From contig JAHBYC010000014.1 of the NCBI GenBank assembly GCA_019636175.1, forward strand, positions 1 to 57,728: a stretch of 57,728 bases of DNA, in the 5' to 3' direction. The position numbers were made by a program, and so were the translations under genes. The notes under the pieces are model-generated. The model was not told the DNA's origin, did not search any database, and worked only from the letters and a program-made list of their open reading frames with translations. The DNA comes from Caulobacter sp. GTDB taxonomy: Bacteria > Pseudomonadota > Alphaproteobacteria > Caulobacterales > Caulobacteraceae. Shown here one piece after another: positions 49,000-56,885 of the stretch; positions within the stretch are counted from its first letter, which is position 1; each line of letters begins with the position of its first letter.

Positions 49000-49638
49000 C
49001 TATTCCGCCGGGTCCTGCCTCAGATTGCCAAAGCTGCCCAGGTGGCTGAGAACGCCGCGCAGGAAGGCCTCATCGCCGCCAAGCGCCTCACGCAGAGGAT
49101 TGAACTGGGCAAAGCCGCTCATCTCGGCCAGGCCATGGGCCGCGCACCAGGCGGCGATTGTGGCCAGTTCGATATCGACATCGGCGACCTCGGGGCCGGC
49201 CACCTTCTTGAAGGTCTCCCGAACCAGGCAGTAGGCGCTGTCTTCCTTGTCCTGCATGCCCTCGGGCAGGGCGTCCTTGTCGCGCGAGCGATCATACATC
49301 ACCCGGTAGAGGGCCGGATGGCGCTGGGAGAAGCAGACATAGGCGACGCCCAGTTCGGTCATCAGGCTCTGGACGTCGGCGCCCTTGTCGCGAACATCGA
49401 GCATGGCTTCGCCGAGGGCTTCCCAGCCCACATGGGCGACGGCCTCCAGCAGCTCATTCTTGTCCTTGAAGTGGTGATAGGGGGCGGCGGGGCTGACGCC
49501 GGCCTCGCGGGCGACGGCGCGCAGCGACAGGGCGCTGGGCCCCTCGCGCTCGAGAATGCGGGCGGCGGCGTCGACCAGCGCACGGCGGAGATCGCCGTGG
49601 TGGTAGGGGCGGGTGTCGGCAACTGCGGCTGTGCTCAT
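49000..49638 (-). CDS. TetR/AcrR family transcriptional regulator (WHG-type C-terminus)
   Basis: 212 residues. HTH at about 12-60: YHHGDLRRALVDAAARILER, then ALSLRAVAREAGVSPAAPYH, then HFKDKNELLEAVAHVGWEAL. The C-terminal domain (YVCFSQRHPALYRVMYDRSR ... LATIAAWCAAHGLAEM) is the WHG type. It is divergent from the small membrane protein gene and the palindrome at 49699-49717 between them is a likely operator. Confidence 0.92.
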   Translation of the reverse strand: MSTAAVADTRPYHHGDLRRALVDAAARILEREGPSALSLRAVAREAGVSPAAPYHHFKDKNELLEAVAHVGWEALGEAMLDVRDKGADVQSLMTELGVAYVCFSQRHPALYRVMYDRSRDKDALPEGMQDKEDSAYCLVRETFKKVAGPEVADVDIELATIAAWCAAHGLAEMSGFAQFNPLREALGGDEAFLRGVLSHLGSFGNLRQDPAE

Positions 49639-49682
49639 TGCGTACCTGTATAAACTTTCATCCGAACGCCGTAAAGATCATC

Positions 49683-49717
49683 TTGACACCGCTTAGATCG
49701 GTGTTATCTAAACACCG
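49683..49717 (+). promoter_or_regulatory. Promoter and TetR-type operator before the small membrane protein
   Basis: TTGACA (49683-49688) with TATCTA (49705-49710) 16 bases later. Palindrome CGGTGTT-ATCTA-AACACCG (49699-49717), seven perfect pairs. Partial repeats CTTAGATCGG and CCAGATCGG flank it. The site overlaps the -10 and lies 45 bp before the divergent TetR start, fitting TetR binding and autoregulation. Binding is inference. Confidence 0.65.
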
Positions 49718-49819
49718 TCCAGATCGGACAGCCCCCGCTCGCCCCTCCCCGGGCAGGGCCGGGGATCAACCATGGGGGGCTCCCGATAACAGGGGCCCAA
49801 ACTTGAAAGATTGTGTGTC

Positions 49820-49933
49820 ATGACCACCTCGAAACTCTCCGCCTTCGAACGCTTCTTCGACCGTTCCGTTTCCGTCTTCTTCCTGAGCCTTGGTCTGGTT
49901 CTGGCCGGCGCGACGGCTTTCATCGGCGCCTAG
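49820..49933 (+). CDS. Small membrane protein (37 aa) in its own transcription unit
   Basis: ATG 49820 to TAG 49933: MTTSKLSAFERFFDRSVSVF, then FLSLGLVLAGATAFIGA. One transmembrane helix (about 18-36) after a charged amphipathic N-terminus. The ribosome-binding site is weak (GAAAGA about 11 bases upstream). It is preceded by a promoter/operator palindrome at 49683-49717 and followed by an intrinsic terminator at 50037-50063, so it looks like a separate unit. Function unknown. Confidence 0.72.
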   Translation: MTTSKLSAFERFFDRSVSVFFLSLGLVLAGATAFIGA

Positions 49934-50036
49934 AAGCTTCCATCAAGGCCCCGAGCGACCTGGACCGGGTCGCCAGGGACCTGAGACCTCCTCGATCCAT
50001 GCCATCGCCCCTCGAAGCGAAGGCAAAAGACCTCCA

Positions 50037-50063
50037 GGGACGCGAAAGCGTCCCTTTTCTTTT
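50037..50063 (+). terminator. Intrinsic terminator with GAAA tetraloop
   Basis: GGGACGC (50037-50043), loop GAAA, GCGTCCC (50048-50054), then TTTTCTTTT. A canonical rho-independent terminator on the plus strand, 103 bp after the small membrane protein stop. The 103 bp contain no ORF that I can support; a small RNA is possible. The HNH gene promoter must follow it. Confidence 0.85.
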
Positions 50064-50220
50064 GTCGGAATGGCGGCTGTCGCGAACCAGCGTCTTGGAC
50101 CTGTCGCGTATCGGCGCCATCTTCGGAAGGTCATCGGGGATGCAGGCGATTCCCGTAGCGACAGAAAGGCAGGCGGGTCTTCAGTCCGATTGCAGCTTTC
50201 ATATCGCGGGAGCTCCGCGC

Positions 50221-50781
50221 ATGCAGATAACCCCTCATGCGCCGTCCGGCTGGCCCGCCCTGGTGCTGAACGCCGACTTCAGGCCGCTCAGCTATTATCC
50301 CCTGTCGATCTGGCCCTGGCAGGATGTGATCAAGGCGGTGTTCCTTGACCGCGTCGATGTCATTTCGACCTATGACGAGGTGATCCGCAGTCCATCGTTC
50401 GAGATGAAGCTGCCCAGCGTCGTGTCGCTGAAGCAGTATGTCTCGCAGGACCGGCCCCCCGCCTTCACCCGCTTCAACCTGTTCCTGCGCGACTCCTTCA
50501 GCTGTCAGTATTGCGGCCGGGCCGAGGATCTGACGTTCGACCATGTGCTGCCCCGCTCGCGCGGCGGGCGGACCACCTGGGAAAACATCGTCACCGCCTG
50601 CGCCCCCTGCAACTTGACCAAGGGCGGCCGCACGCCGCGGGAGGCGGGCATGCATCCCTATCGCGCGCCAAGACGCCCCAGCATGCATGAACTGCAGGAA
50701 CGCGGCCGCCGCTTCCCGCCCGGCCACCTGCACGAAAGCTGGCTCGACTACCTGTACTGGGACATCGAGCTGGAAGCCTAG
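50221..50781 (+). CDS. HNH endonuclease
   Basis: 186 residues from ATG 50221, with GGGAG 8 bases upstream; 50140 is an in-frame alternative. The core starts PALVLNADFRPLSYYPLSIW and includes FSCQYCGRAEDLTFDHVLPR and WENIVTACAPCNLTKGG, an HNH motif with two CxxC zinc pairs. The family is common in alphaproteobacteria as a stand-alone chromosomal nuclease of unknown role. Its TAG stop is the left CTAG of repeat copy 3. Confidence 0.93.
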   Translation: MQITPHAPSGWPALVLNADFRPLSYYPLSIWPWQDVIKAVFLDRVDVISTYDEVIRSPSFEMKLPSVVSLKQYVSQDRPPAFTRFNLFLRDSFSCQYCGRAEDLTFDHVLPRSRGGRTTWENIVTACAPCNLTKGGRTPREAGMHPYRAPRRPSMHELQERGRRFPPGHLHESWLDYLYWDIELEA

Positions 50782-50895
50782 ACCCTTTCAGGTTTTGAAG
50801 TACGCATCAAAACCTGATCAAAAGGGTCTAGAATCAAACATTTAGAGCATGTCCGGGCGGGCGGACCGCGTGCACTTCGCCCTGACATGCTCTAG
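50778..50895. repeat. CTAG-bounded double-hairpin element, copy 3
   Basis: Hairpin 1: TAGACCCTTT/AAAGGGTCTA enclosing AGGTTTTGA.../...TCAAAACCT. Linker GAATCAAACATT. Hairpin 2: TAGAGCATGT/ACATGCTCTA enclosing CGGGCG/CGCCC. Nearly identical to copy 1, with few base changes. The left CTAG holds the HNH stop (TAG 50779-50781) and the right CTAG the stop of the sulfotransferase-like gene (CTA 50892-50894 on the plus strand). Confidence 0.88.
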
Positions 50896-51944
50896 GCGAG
50901 GCCGCCCTGATGGCGGGCCAGCAGGGTCTCCACGACCGGAAACCGCCGCGCGGCGTCGTCCAGCCAGGCCTGGCCCCTGGCGATCTCCCGCGCGTTGGTC
51001 AGCCGCGAGGTCGCCAGGAGAGTCTGGCGGGTCGCGGTGTCGAAGGCCTGTTGCGGGCGCTTGGAATAACGGGTCATCAGGGGGCTCGCGATGACCTCTT
51101 CGATCTGCGGGTCGGCGGCCGTCTGGCCAAGGTGGTCAAGGGTCCGGGCCAATCCCTCGGCCGGGCGCGCGAGGAAGGCGTCGAAATCGACCCACAGCAG
51201 CCGGTCGGGGGCGACGCGTTCAGCCTCGTCCAGGTTCAGCATTTCCGACAGCCAGACCATCGCCGTCCGCTCGCCGGTCGACAGGCGGTGGAGACGCCAG
51301 GGTGTTTCGCCAAGCCGGGCGTGCAGCCGGGCCAGGGCGGGGGAGGCGGCGGCGCGGATGTCGGCCCGCCCTCCCGAACTGCAGAGGATGGCGGCCAGAT
51401 AGGCCGCCGGAGTCACGGTCATGGCGATGGCGCGGGGCCGGCTGGGCCTGGCCATCAGGCTGGGAGCGAGGCCCCCGGCCCAGCTCGTGGCCTTGACCAG
51501 GCTGGTCTGGCCCGAATGAAAGGTGCGCGACCACAGGCCAAGACAGAGGGTAAGCCAGGCCTCATAGCGGTCCGGAGACCACAGGCTCTCGGGGCGCGCC
51601 AGCCCGGACCGGATGTCGGCCAGGGTGGGGAGGGGCGAGGGCTCTCGCAGGCAATGCAGGCCATCGAAGGCGCCCAGCAGGCGCGACAGCAGCGTTGAGC
51701 CGACATGGCCGACATGAAAGATGAAGTCGCAGCGCTCGTTGATATTGGCCGCGTCGGCGGACAGTTCCTCGAACGTCGACCAGACGCCGGTCATGCCGGG
51801 GGTGATCAGCCGGTCGTCGAGAAAGCTGGCCGCCGCATACTGGCCCGGCGACAGGCGAAGCATGAAGGCGGCCTCGTTCAGCGGGTCGAGCTTCTGGGGA
51901 TAGTATTCCGGCGTCTCCGCCAGGGCCCTTCCGAAACTCGCCAT
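50892..51944 (-). CDS. Sulfotransferase-like P-loop protein
   Basis: 350 residues. The start is 51944 (MASFGRALAETPEYYPQKLD); 13 upstream residues are cysteine-rich and look non-coding. CDFIFHVGHVGSTLLSRLLG is the PAPS-binding P-loop-like motif (HxGSTLLSR), with a downstream LWVDFDAFLARPAEGLARTL. These proteins are usually single-domain, about 350 residues, in alphaproteobacteria. Activity unproven. It lies convergent to the HNH gene across the repeat. Confidence 0.75.
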   Translation of the reverse strand: MASFGRALAETPEYYPQKLDPLNEAAFMLRLSPGQYAAASFLDDRLITPGMTGVWSTFEELSADAANINERCDFIFHVGHVGSTLLSRLLGAFDGLHCLREPSPLPTLADIRSGLARPESLWSPDRYEAWLTLCLGLWSRTFHSGQTSLVKATSWAGGLAPSLMARPSRPRAIAMTVTPAAYLAAILCSSGGRADIRAAASPALARLHARLGETPWRLHRLSTGERTAMVWLSEMLNLDEAERVAPDRLLWVDFDAFLARPAEGLARTLDHLGQTAADPQIEEVIASPLMTRYSKRPQQAFDTATRQTLLATSRLTNAREIARGQAWLDDAARRFPVVETLLARHQGGLA

Positions 51945-52064
51945 TGCAACCGACTCGCACAAACACCAACACGCTGGTCCCATACAGCTGATGGCTGTGT
52001 TGCGGATTTCAGCTCTGCAATGGTCCCGAAACTCTAACGCTCGCGAGGGGCATATCCGTCGCGA

Positions 52065-52265
52065 TCAGGGGGTCGGCTTTTCCGCGGCCAGTCGGCGGAT
52101 GGCCTCTTCGATGATCAACCGCCGGGCGCGGCCCAGTCTTGGCCGGGCGACCCGCTCGCGCGACATGGCCAGGGCCTGATCACCATAGAGGTCGCGCATG
52201 TAGGCGATTTCGCGCCGGACCTCGCGGTCGAAAGCGATCTTGCCGGGTCTGTTGAAGCCGAACAT
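52065..52265 (-). CDS. Small hypothetical protein (66 aa)
   Basis: 66 residues from ATG 52265: MFGFNRPGKIAFDREVRREI, AYMRDLYGDQALAMSRERVA, RPRLGRARRLIIEEAIRRLA. Basic, helical, no signal peptide. It looks like a small alphaproteobacterial housekeeping-associated protein. Not recognised. It is divergent from the PilZ gene. Confidence 0.65.
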   Translation of the reverse strand: MFGFNRPGKIAFDREVRREIAYMRDLYGDQALAMSRERVARPRLGRARRLIIEEAIRRLAAEKPTP

Positions 52266-52379
52266 CGGGGCGCATCCTGTCTGAGCAGGCAATCTAGTCT
52301 GCTTCGCCGACCCTTTCAGCCCCTGCGGTGCGACGTAGCGTCAACGGCTTGGAAACAAGATGGGCGGTAGGCTGTCGCC

Positions 52380-52727
52380 ATGAGTTCCGCGATGCCCGCT
52401 CCCGCCGAAGATCGCCGCCGCGCAAAGCGGCAGCGCGCCCTGCTGGCCGGCAAACTGGCCACCGGCGACGCCAGCCTGACCTTCGATTGCGTGATCCGCA
52501 ACATCAGCGCCGACGGGGCCCTGGTGGAGACCACCTCGCCGCATCTGGCCCCGGCTGAAATGCATCTGCTGCAGGTGACCGAGGGCATCGCCTGGGACGC
52601 CCGGGTGATCTGGCGCAACGGCAACCGGCTGGGCCTTGAACTGCTCGACCGCCACGACCTCAAGGAAAGCCGGGAGGCGCAGCTGACCGCCCTGCGGCGC
52701 ATCTGGACGCACCTGGTCGGGCACTAG
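52380..52727 (+). CDS. PilZ-domain protein
   Basis: 115 residues, single PilZ domain. DRRRAKRQRALLAGKL holds the RxxxR c-di-GMP motif and CVIRNISADGALVETTSPHL the (D/N)xSxxG motif. VTEGIAWDARVIWRNGNRLG is the barrel close. Probable c-di-GMP receptor. Convergent with coq7. Confidence 0.9.
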   Translation: MSSAMPAPAEDRRRAKRQRALLAGKLATGDASLTFDCVIRNISADGALVETTSPHLAPAEMHLLQVTEGIAWDARVIWRNGNRLGLELLDRHDLKESREAQLTALRRIWTHLVGH

Positions 52728-52753
52728 GCAAGGCGGCGCCGGAGCGCGGCGGC

Positions 52754-53317
52754 TCAGATTTTTTCGCTGATCTTGATGGCCGCCCGGCATCCGGCGCGGA
52801 TCACCGCCGCCAGCATCGGATAGCCCGGGGCCTGGCGGGCGCCTTCGTCGCGGGCCAGGTCGCGGTGAGCCAGCTCGTCATCACGGAACTGGGTCAGCTC
52901 TGCTGCCAGCTCCGGCTCGCGCGTCTCCAGTTCGGCGATCTGACCGGCGTAGTGCTGCTCGATCACCGTTTCGACCGCTTCGGTGCAGGCGTGGGCCGCC
53001 TTCTCGCCGAGCAGGGCGGTGCCGGCGCCCAGGGCGAAACCGGCGGCGCGCCAAAGGGGCGACATCAGGGTCGGCCGCACGCCGCGTTCGTTGAGAATTT
53101 CGTCGAAGCGGGCCAGGTGCACCGCCTCATGGGCCTCCATCTCGGCCAGCTGGCCGGCGATGCGCTCGCGGCCGGGCGCCCGGTCGATCACGGCGCGCTG
53201 GCCGCGATAGATGTGGACGGCGGCCAGTTCGCCGGCCTGGTCAACCCGCAGCAGTTCGGCCAGCCGGCCGGCGACGGCGCCGCGGCCGGGGCGAGGCGGG
53301 AGCGGCTTGACGCTCAT
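52754..53317 (-). CDS. coq7: Demethoxyubiquinone hydroxylase
   Basis: 187 residues. Di-iron ligands: LRVDQAGELAAVHIYRGQRA (Glu), EMEAHEAVHLARFDEILNER (ExxH), EAVETVIEQHYAGQIAELET (Glu), and DDELAHRDLARDEGA (ExxH). Fits COQ7, the 6-hydroxylation step of ubiquinone synthesis. ATG overlaps the dsbB stop. Confidence 0.95.
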   Translation of the reverse strand: MSVKPLPPRPGRGAVAGRLAELLRVDQAGELAAVHIYRGQRAVIDRAPGRERIAGQLAEMEAHEAVHLARFDEILNERGVRPTLMSPLWRAAGFALGAGTALLGEKAAHACTEAVETVIEQHYAGQIAELETREPELAAELTQFRDDELAHRDLARDEGARQAPGYPMLAAVIRAGCRAAIKISEKI

Positions 53318-53856
53318 GCGGCGATCCTCCCTGCGCGCCGGGCCGTGATCGCGGCGATCACGCTCCAGACGGCGAGTTTCAGCGATACCAGCACATTCCA
53401 GCCGGCCATGGACAGCCCCAGGAACACCCAGGCGGCCTTGTCACAGGCGGGACCGGCGGCGTTGGTTCCATTCAGCAGGGCGCGCATCTGCTCGGCGCTG
53501 GTTCCCGTTCCGCCCCCGCCGGAGGCGCAGGTGGTGGGGCCGGGCCACCATTTCCACTCGACTCCGGCGTGGTAGGCGGCCAGCCCCGCGCCATAGAGAA
53601 AGATCAGGCCCAGCAGCGCGTTCATCCAGGGCGCGGCGCGGGGCCCCAGCGGCGTGCGGCGAATGACGATGGCGACGGCCGCGACCGCCATGGCCGCCCA
53701 GTAGACCTCGCGCTGCTTGAGGCAGAGGGTGCAGGGCATCAGGTGGCCGAAGGTCTCGAAGGCGTGGGCGATCCCCAGCATCAGGGCGGCCGACAACAGC
53801 GCCGTCTCCGGCCAGTGGCGCAGGACCAGATCGATCAGGCGCTTGAGTGCAGGCAT
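53314..53856 (-). CDS. dsbB: Disulfide bond formation protein B
   Basis: 180 residues. The start is 53856 (MPALKRLIDLVLRHWPETAL). Four transmembrane helices, first cysteine pair HLMPCTLCLKQREVYWAAMA, second pair in the next periplasmic loop (TTCASGG... and ...GPACDKAAWVFL). It oxidises DsbA and passes electrons to quinone. It follows yqaA by 10 bp and overlaps coq7. Confidence 0.93.
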   Translation of the reverse strand: MPALKRLIDLVLRHWPETALLSAALMLGIAHAFETFGHLMPCTLCLKQREVYWAAMAVAAVAIVIRRTPLGPRAAPWMNALLGLIFLYGAGLAAYHAGVEWKWWPGPTTCASGGGGTGTSAEQMRALLNGTNAAGPACDKAAWVFLGLSMAGWNVLVSLKLAVWSVIAAITARRAGRIAA

Positions 53857-53866
53857 CAGGCGTTCC

Positions 53867-54466
53867 TCAGCAGGCGGCGGCGGACCCGCCCCCAAGATAG
53901 TGGCTGGCGACCAGACCGCCCACCAGCAGGACTATGGCGATCCCGGCGATCAGGGCCAGACGGCGCTCGATGACCGGCAGCATGGCCGGGCCGAACACCT
54001 TGATCACCCCGGCGACCAGGAAGAACCGCGCCGCCCGGGTTACCACCGAGGCGACGATGAACATGACAAAGCTGAATTGCGCCAATCCCGAGGCGATGGT
54101 CACCAGCTTGTAGGGGATCGGCGTCACCCCCTTGGCCAGGATCACCCAGACGCCGTAGCGGTCATACCAGCACTTGAACTGCTCGAGCCCGCCGGCGTGG
54201 CCGGTGAGGGCCATCAGCCAATGGCCGAAATCCTGCAGGAAATAGCCGATCGCATAGCCGAGCACGCCGCCCAGAACCGACGCCAGGGTGCAGAGGGTCG
54301 CATAGAACCAGGCCCGGTCGGGGCGCTTGAGCACCATCGGCGCCAGCATCACGTCCGGCGGGATGGGGAAGAAGGAGCTCTCCGCGAAGGAGATGGCGAA
54401 CAGGGCGGAGGGCGCGTGACGCGAGCCGGCGAGGCCCATGACCCAGTCGTAGAGTTTGCGGAGCAT
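53867..54466 (-). CDS. YqaA/DedA (SNARE-associated) family membrane protein
   Basis: 199 residues. FAESSFFPIPPDVMLAPMVL is the YqaA/DedA motif (E..F.PxPxD), plus YDRYGVWVILAKGVTPIPYK and VITRAARFFLVAGVIKVFG-type regions. Four to five membrane helices. The family includes VTT-domain lipid scramblase-like proteins. First gene of the yqaA-dsbB-coq7 group. Confidence 0.93.
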   Translation of the reverse strand: MLRKLYDWVMGLAGSRHAPSALFAISFAESSFFPIPPDVMLAPMVLKRPDRAWFYATLCTLASVLGGVLGYAIGYFLQDFGHWLMALTGHAGGLEQFKCWYDRYGVWVILAKGVTPIPYKLVTIASGLAQFSFVMFIVASVVTRAARFFLVAGVIKVFGPAMLPVIERRLALIAGIAIVLLVGGLVASHYLGGGSAAAC

Positions 54467-54544
54467 GACCCTCTGCTAGAGCCATGCAGGCCAAAGGGGA
54501 AGCGGGATTTGTCGTCGCCCCCGGCGGCGGCGATGTTGCGCCAG

Positions 54545-54562
54545 TAGTTTCATATGATACTA
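54545..54562. promoter_or_regulatory. CATATG-centred palindrome in the hppD promoter
   Basis: TAGTTTCATATGATACTA: 8 of 9 pairs match around the centre (54553/54554). It lies 42 bp before the hppD ATG, in the divergent gap with yqaA. The form resembles MarR- or IclR-type operators for aromatic catabolism, such as those before homogentisate genes; this is inference. Confidence 0.55.
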
Positions 54563-54603
54563 TCCGCGCCAACTGTTTCCCCCAGATTGCGGAAGGCCCT
54601 GCC

Positions 54604-55701
54604 ATGAACGCTCCGACCCCGACCCCCCAGGCCGCCGGCGACCTGTTCGACAATCCGCTCGGCACCGACGGCTTCGAGTTTGTCGAGTTCACCTCGCCCG
54701 ATCCGGACTCCCTGAAGACCCTCTGGGAGCTGATGGGCTTTGTGGCCGTGGGCCGGCACCGCTCGAAGAACGTGCTGCACTTCCGTCAGGGCGACATCAA
54801 TTTCATCCTCAACATGGAGCCTGTCGGCCAGTCGGCGGAGTTCCGCGGCGCCCACGGCCCCTCGGCCAACGCCATGGCGTTCCGGGTGCGGGACGCGGCC
54901 AAGGCCTTCAAGCTGGCGGTCGAGCGCGGCGCCAAGCCGGTCCAGGGTCTGGTCGGGCCGATGGAGTTGAACATCCCGGCCATCGAGGGCATCGGCGGCA
55001 GCAACCTGTACCTGGTCGACCGCTACGGGGCCCAGCAGATCTATGACGTCGACTTCGTGCCGATCGAGGGCGCGGCGGAGAAGGCGGCGAACAGCGCGGT
55101 CGGCCTGACCTATCTGGACCACCTGACCCACAATGTGTTCCGCGGCAACATGGCCAAGTGGGCCGACTTCTACGAGCGGGTCTTCAACTTCCGCGAAATC
55201 CGCTACTTCGACATCGAGGGCAAGGTGACGGGCCTGTTCTCCAAGGCCATGACCAGCCCGGACGGCAAGATCCGCATCCCGCTGAACGAAAGCCAGGACG
55301 ACAAGAGCCAGATCGAGGAGTTCCTGCGCGACTACAAGGGCGAGGGCATCCAGCACCTCGCGTTCGGCACCGAAGACATCTACGAGACCGTCGAGACCCT
55401 GCGGGCGCGGGGCGTGAAGTTCCAGCAGACTCCCGACAGCTACTACGAACTGCTCGACGCCCGGGTGCCGGGCCATGGCGAGAACCTGCAGCGCCTGCAG
55501 GCGGACGACATCCTGGTCGACGGCGCTCCGACAGAGGGGCAGGGGCTGCTGCTGCAGATCTTCACCGAGAACCTGATCGGCCCGATCTTCTTCGAGATCA
55601 TCCAGCGCAAGGGCAACGAGGGCTTCGGCGAGGGCAACTTCAAGGCCCTGTTCGAAAGCATCGAACTCGACCAGATCCGCCGCGGGGTGGTTGAGGCCTG
55701 A
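54604..55701 (+). CDS. hppD: 4-hydroxyphenylpyruvate dioxygenase
   Basis: 365 residues. Fe(II) ligands: LDHLTHNVFRGNMAKWADFY (His at about 173), GIQHLAFGTEDIYETVETLR (His at about 251), and LIGPIFFEIIQRKGNEGFGE (Glu at about 330). Starts at 54604 (MNAPTPTPQAAGDLFDNPLG); an upstream in-frame reading is rejected. Converts 4-hydroxyphenylpyruvate to homogentisate, the substrate of hmgA two genes downstream. Confidence 0.96.
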   Translation: MNAPTPTPQAAGDLFDNPLGTDGFEFVEFTSPDPDSLKTLWELMGFVAVGRHRSKNVLHFRQGDINFILNMEPVGQSAEFRGAHGPSANAMAFRVRDAAKAFKLAVERGAKPVQGLVGPMELNIPAIEGIGGSNLYLVDRYGAQQIYDVDFVPIEGAAEKAANSAVGLTYLDHLTHNVFRGNMAKWADFYERVFNFREIRYFDIEGKVTGLFSKAMTSPDGKIRIPLNESQDDKSQIEEFLRDYKGEGIQHLAFGTEDIYETVETLRARGVKFQQTPDSYYELLDARVPGHGENLQRLQADDILVDGAPTEGQGLLLQIFTENLIGPIFFEIIQRKGNEGFGEGNFKALFESIELDQIRRGVVEA

Positions 55702-55716
55702 GGTCAGGGTCCTTGT

Positions 55717-55800
55717 CCCTTCGCCCCGCGCGGGAGAAGGTGACGCGAACCTCATTCGTCGCCATGGGCGACGCCGCCGTCCCCGCCCGGGGGCGGTGGA
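55717..55800. repeat. Degenerate extragenic repeat
   Basis: TCCCTTCGCCCCGCGCGGGA, then GAAGGTGACGCGAACCTCAT. It resembles the CTTCTCCC..GGGAGAAGG units at 6336 and 9560, followed by GGGCGACGCCGCCGTCCCCG. It fills the gap between hppD and the isoaspartyl peptidase. Confidence 0.5.
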
Positions 55801-55816
55801 GCCTCCGGAGCCGACC

Positions 55817-56878
55817 GTGAAGCCTGTCCTTCTGTTGATCGCCATGGTTCTGGGCCTTGCCGGGCCCGCCGCCGCCGAAACCGCAAAGCCGGCGACGCCG
55901 AAATGGGCCATCGTGATTCACGGCGGAGCCGGGGTCATCGAACGCAGCAGCATGGATGCGGCGACGGAGGCGGCCTATCGCGAGGCCATGACCGCCGCCC
56001 TGGCCGAGGGTCAGCGGGTCCTTGAGCGGGGTGGATCGGCGATGGACGCCGTCGAGGCGACCATCAACCTCATGGAAGACAATCCGCTGTTCAACGCCGG
56101 GCGCGGGGCGGTGTTCACGGCCGAGGGGCGCAACGAACTCGATTCCTCGATCATGGATGGCGCCAGCCTGAAGGCCGGGGCGGTCGCCGGGGTGACCCGC
56201 ACGCGTCACCCCATCAGCCTGGCCCGGGCGGTGCTGGAAAAGTCGCCCCACGTGATGCTGACCGGGGCCGGCGCTGACGCCTTTTCGCTGGCCAGCGGTC
56301 TTGAGCAGGTCGATCCGGCCTGGTTCTTCACCGAGCGCCGGTGGAGCGGGCTGGAGAAGGAGTTGAACGCGCGGCGTCTGCCGATCCCGACCCGGCCCAG
56401 CAACGCCCCGCCGCCGTCGGCCAATATCTCCACCGGTCCGCTGATCGACGACCACAGGTTCGGCACCGTCGGGGTGGTGGCGCTGGACAACGCCGGCAAC
56501 ATCGCCGCCGGCACCTCGACCGGCGGCACCACGGCCAAGCGCTGGGGCCGGGTGGGGGATTCGCCGGTCATCGGCGCCGGCACCTATGCCGATAACAGGA
56601 GCTGCGCCGTCTCGGCGACCGGGACCGGCGAGTATTTCATCCGCCTGACCATCGCCCGGACCATCTGCGCCCGGGTCCAGTACAGGGGCGAGACCCTTCA
56701 GACGGCCGCCGATGAGGTGATCCAGCAGGAGCTGACGGCGCTGGGCGGGGACGGCGGGATCATTGCCCTGACCGCCGACGGCCAGCTGGTCTGGAGCTTC
56801 AACACGCCGGGAATGTACCGCGCCCGCGCGGCGGAGGGGCAGGCCCCGGTGATCAGCATCTACAAGGACGAGCCGTAG
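55817..56878 (+). CDS. Isoaspartyl peptidase/L-asparaginase (Ntn hydrolase)
   Basis: 353 residues from GTG 55817 (GGAG 8 bases upstream). Signal peptide 1-20 (LLLIAMVLGLAGPAAAETAK). WAIVIHGGAGVIERSSMDAA, NPLFNAGRGAVFTAEGRNEL and FGTVGVVALDNAGNIAAGTS (nucleophile Thr after autocleavage) then TGGTTAKRWGRVGDSPVIGA. Periplasmic. It sits between hppD and hmgA without an obvious part in tyrosine catabolism. Confidence 0.93.
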   Translation: MKPVLLLIAMVLGLAGPAAAETAKPATPKWAIVIHGGAGVIERSSMDAATEAAYREAMTAALAEGQRVLERGGSAMDAVEATINLMEDNPLFNAGRGAVFTAEGRNELDSSIMDGASLKAGAVAGVTRTRHPISLARAVLEKSPHVMLTGAGADAFSLASGLEQVDPAWFFTERRWSGLEKELNARRLPIPTRPSNAPPPSANISTGPLIDDHRFGTVGVVALDNAGNIAAGTSTGGTTAKRWGRVGDSPVIGAGTYADNRSCAVSATGTGEYFIRLTIARTICARVQYRGETLQTAADEVIQQELTALGGDGGIIALTADGQLVWSFNTPGMYRARAAEGQAPVISIYKDEP

Positions 56879-56885
56879 AGGGCAC

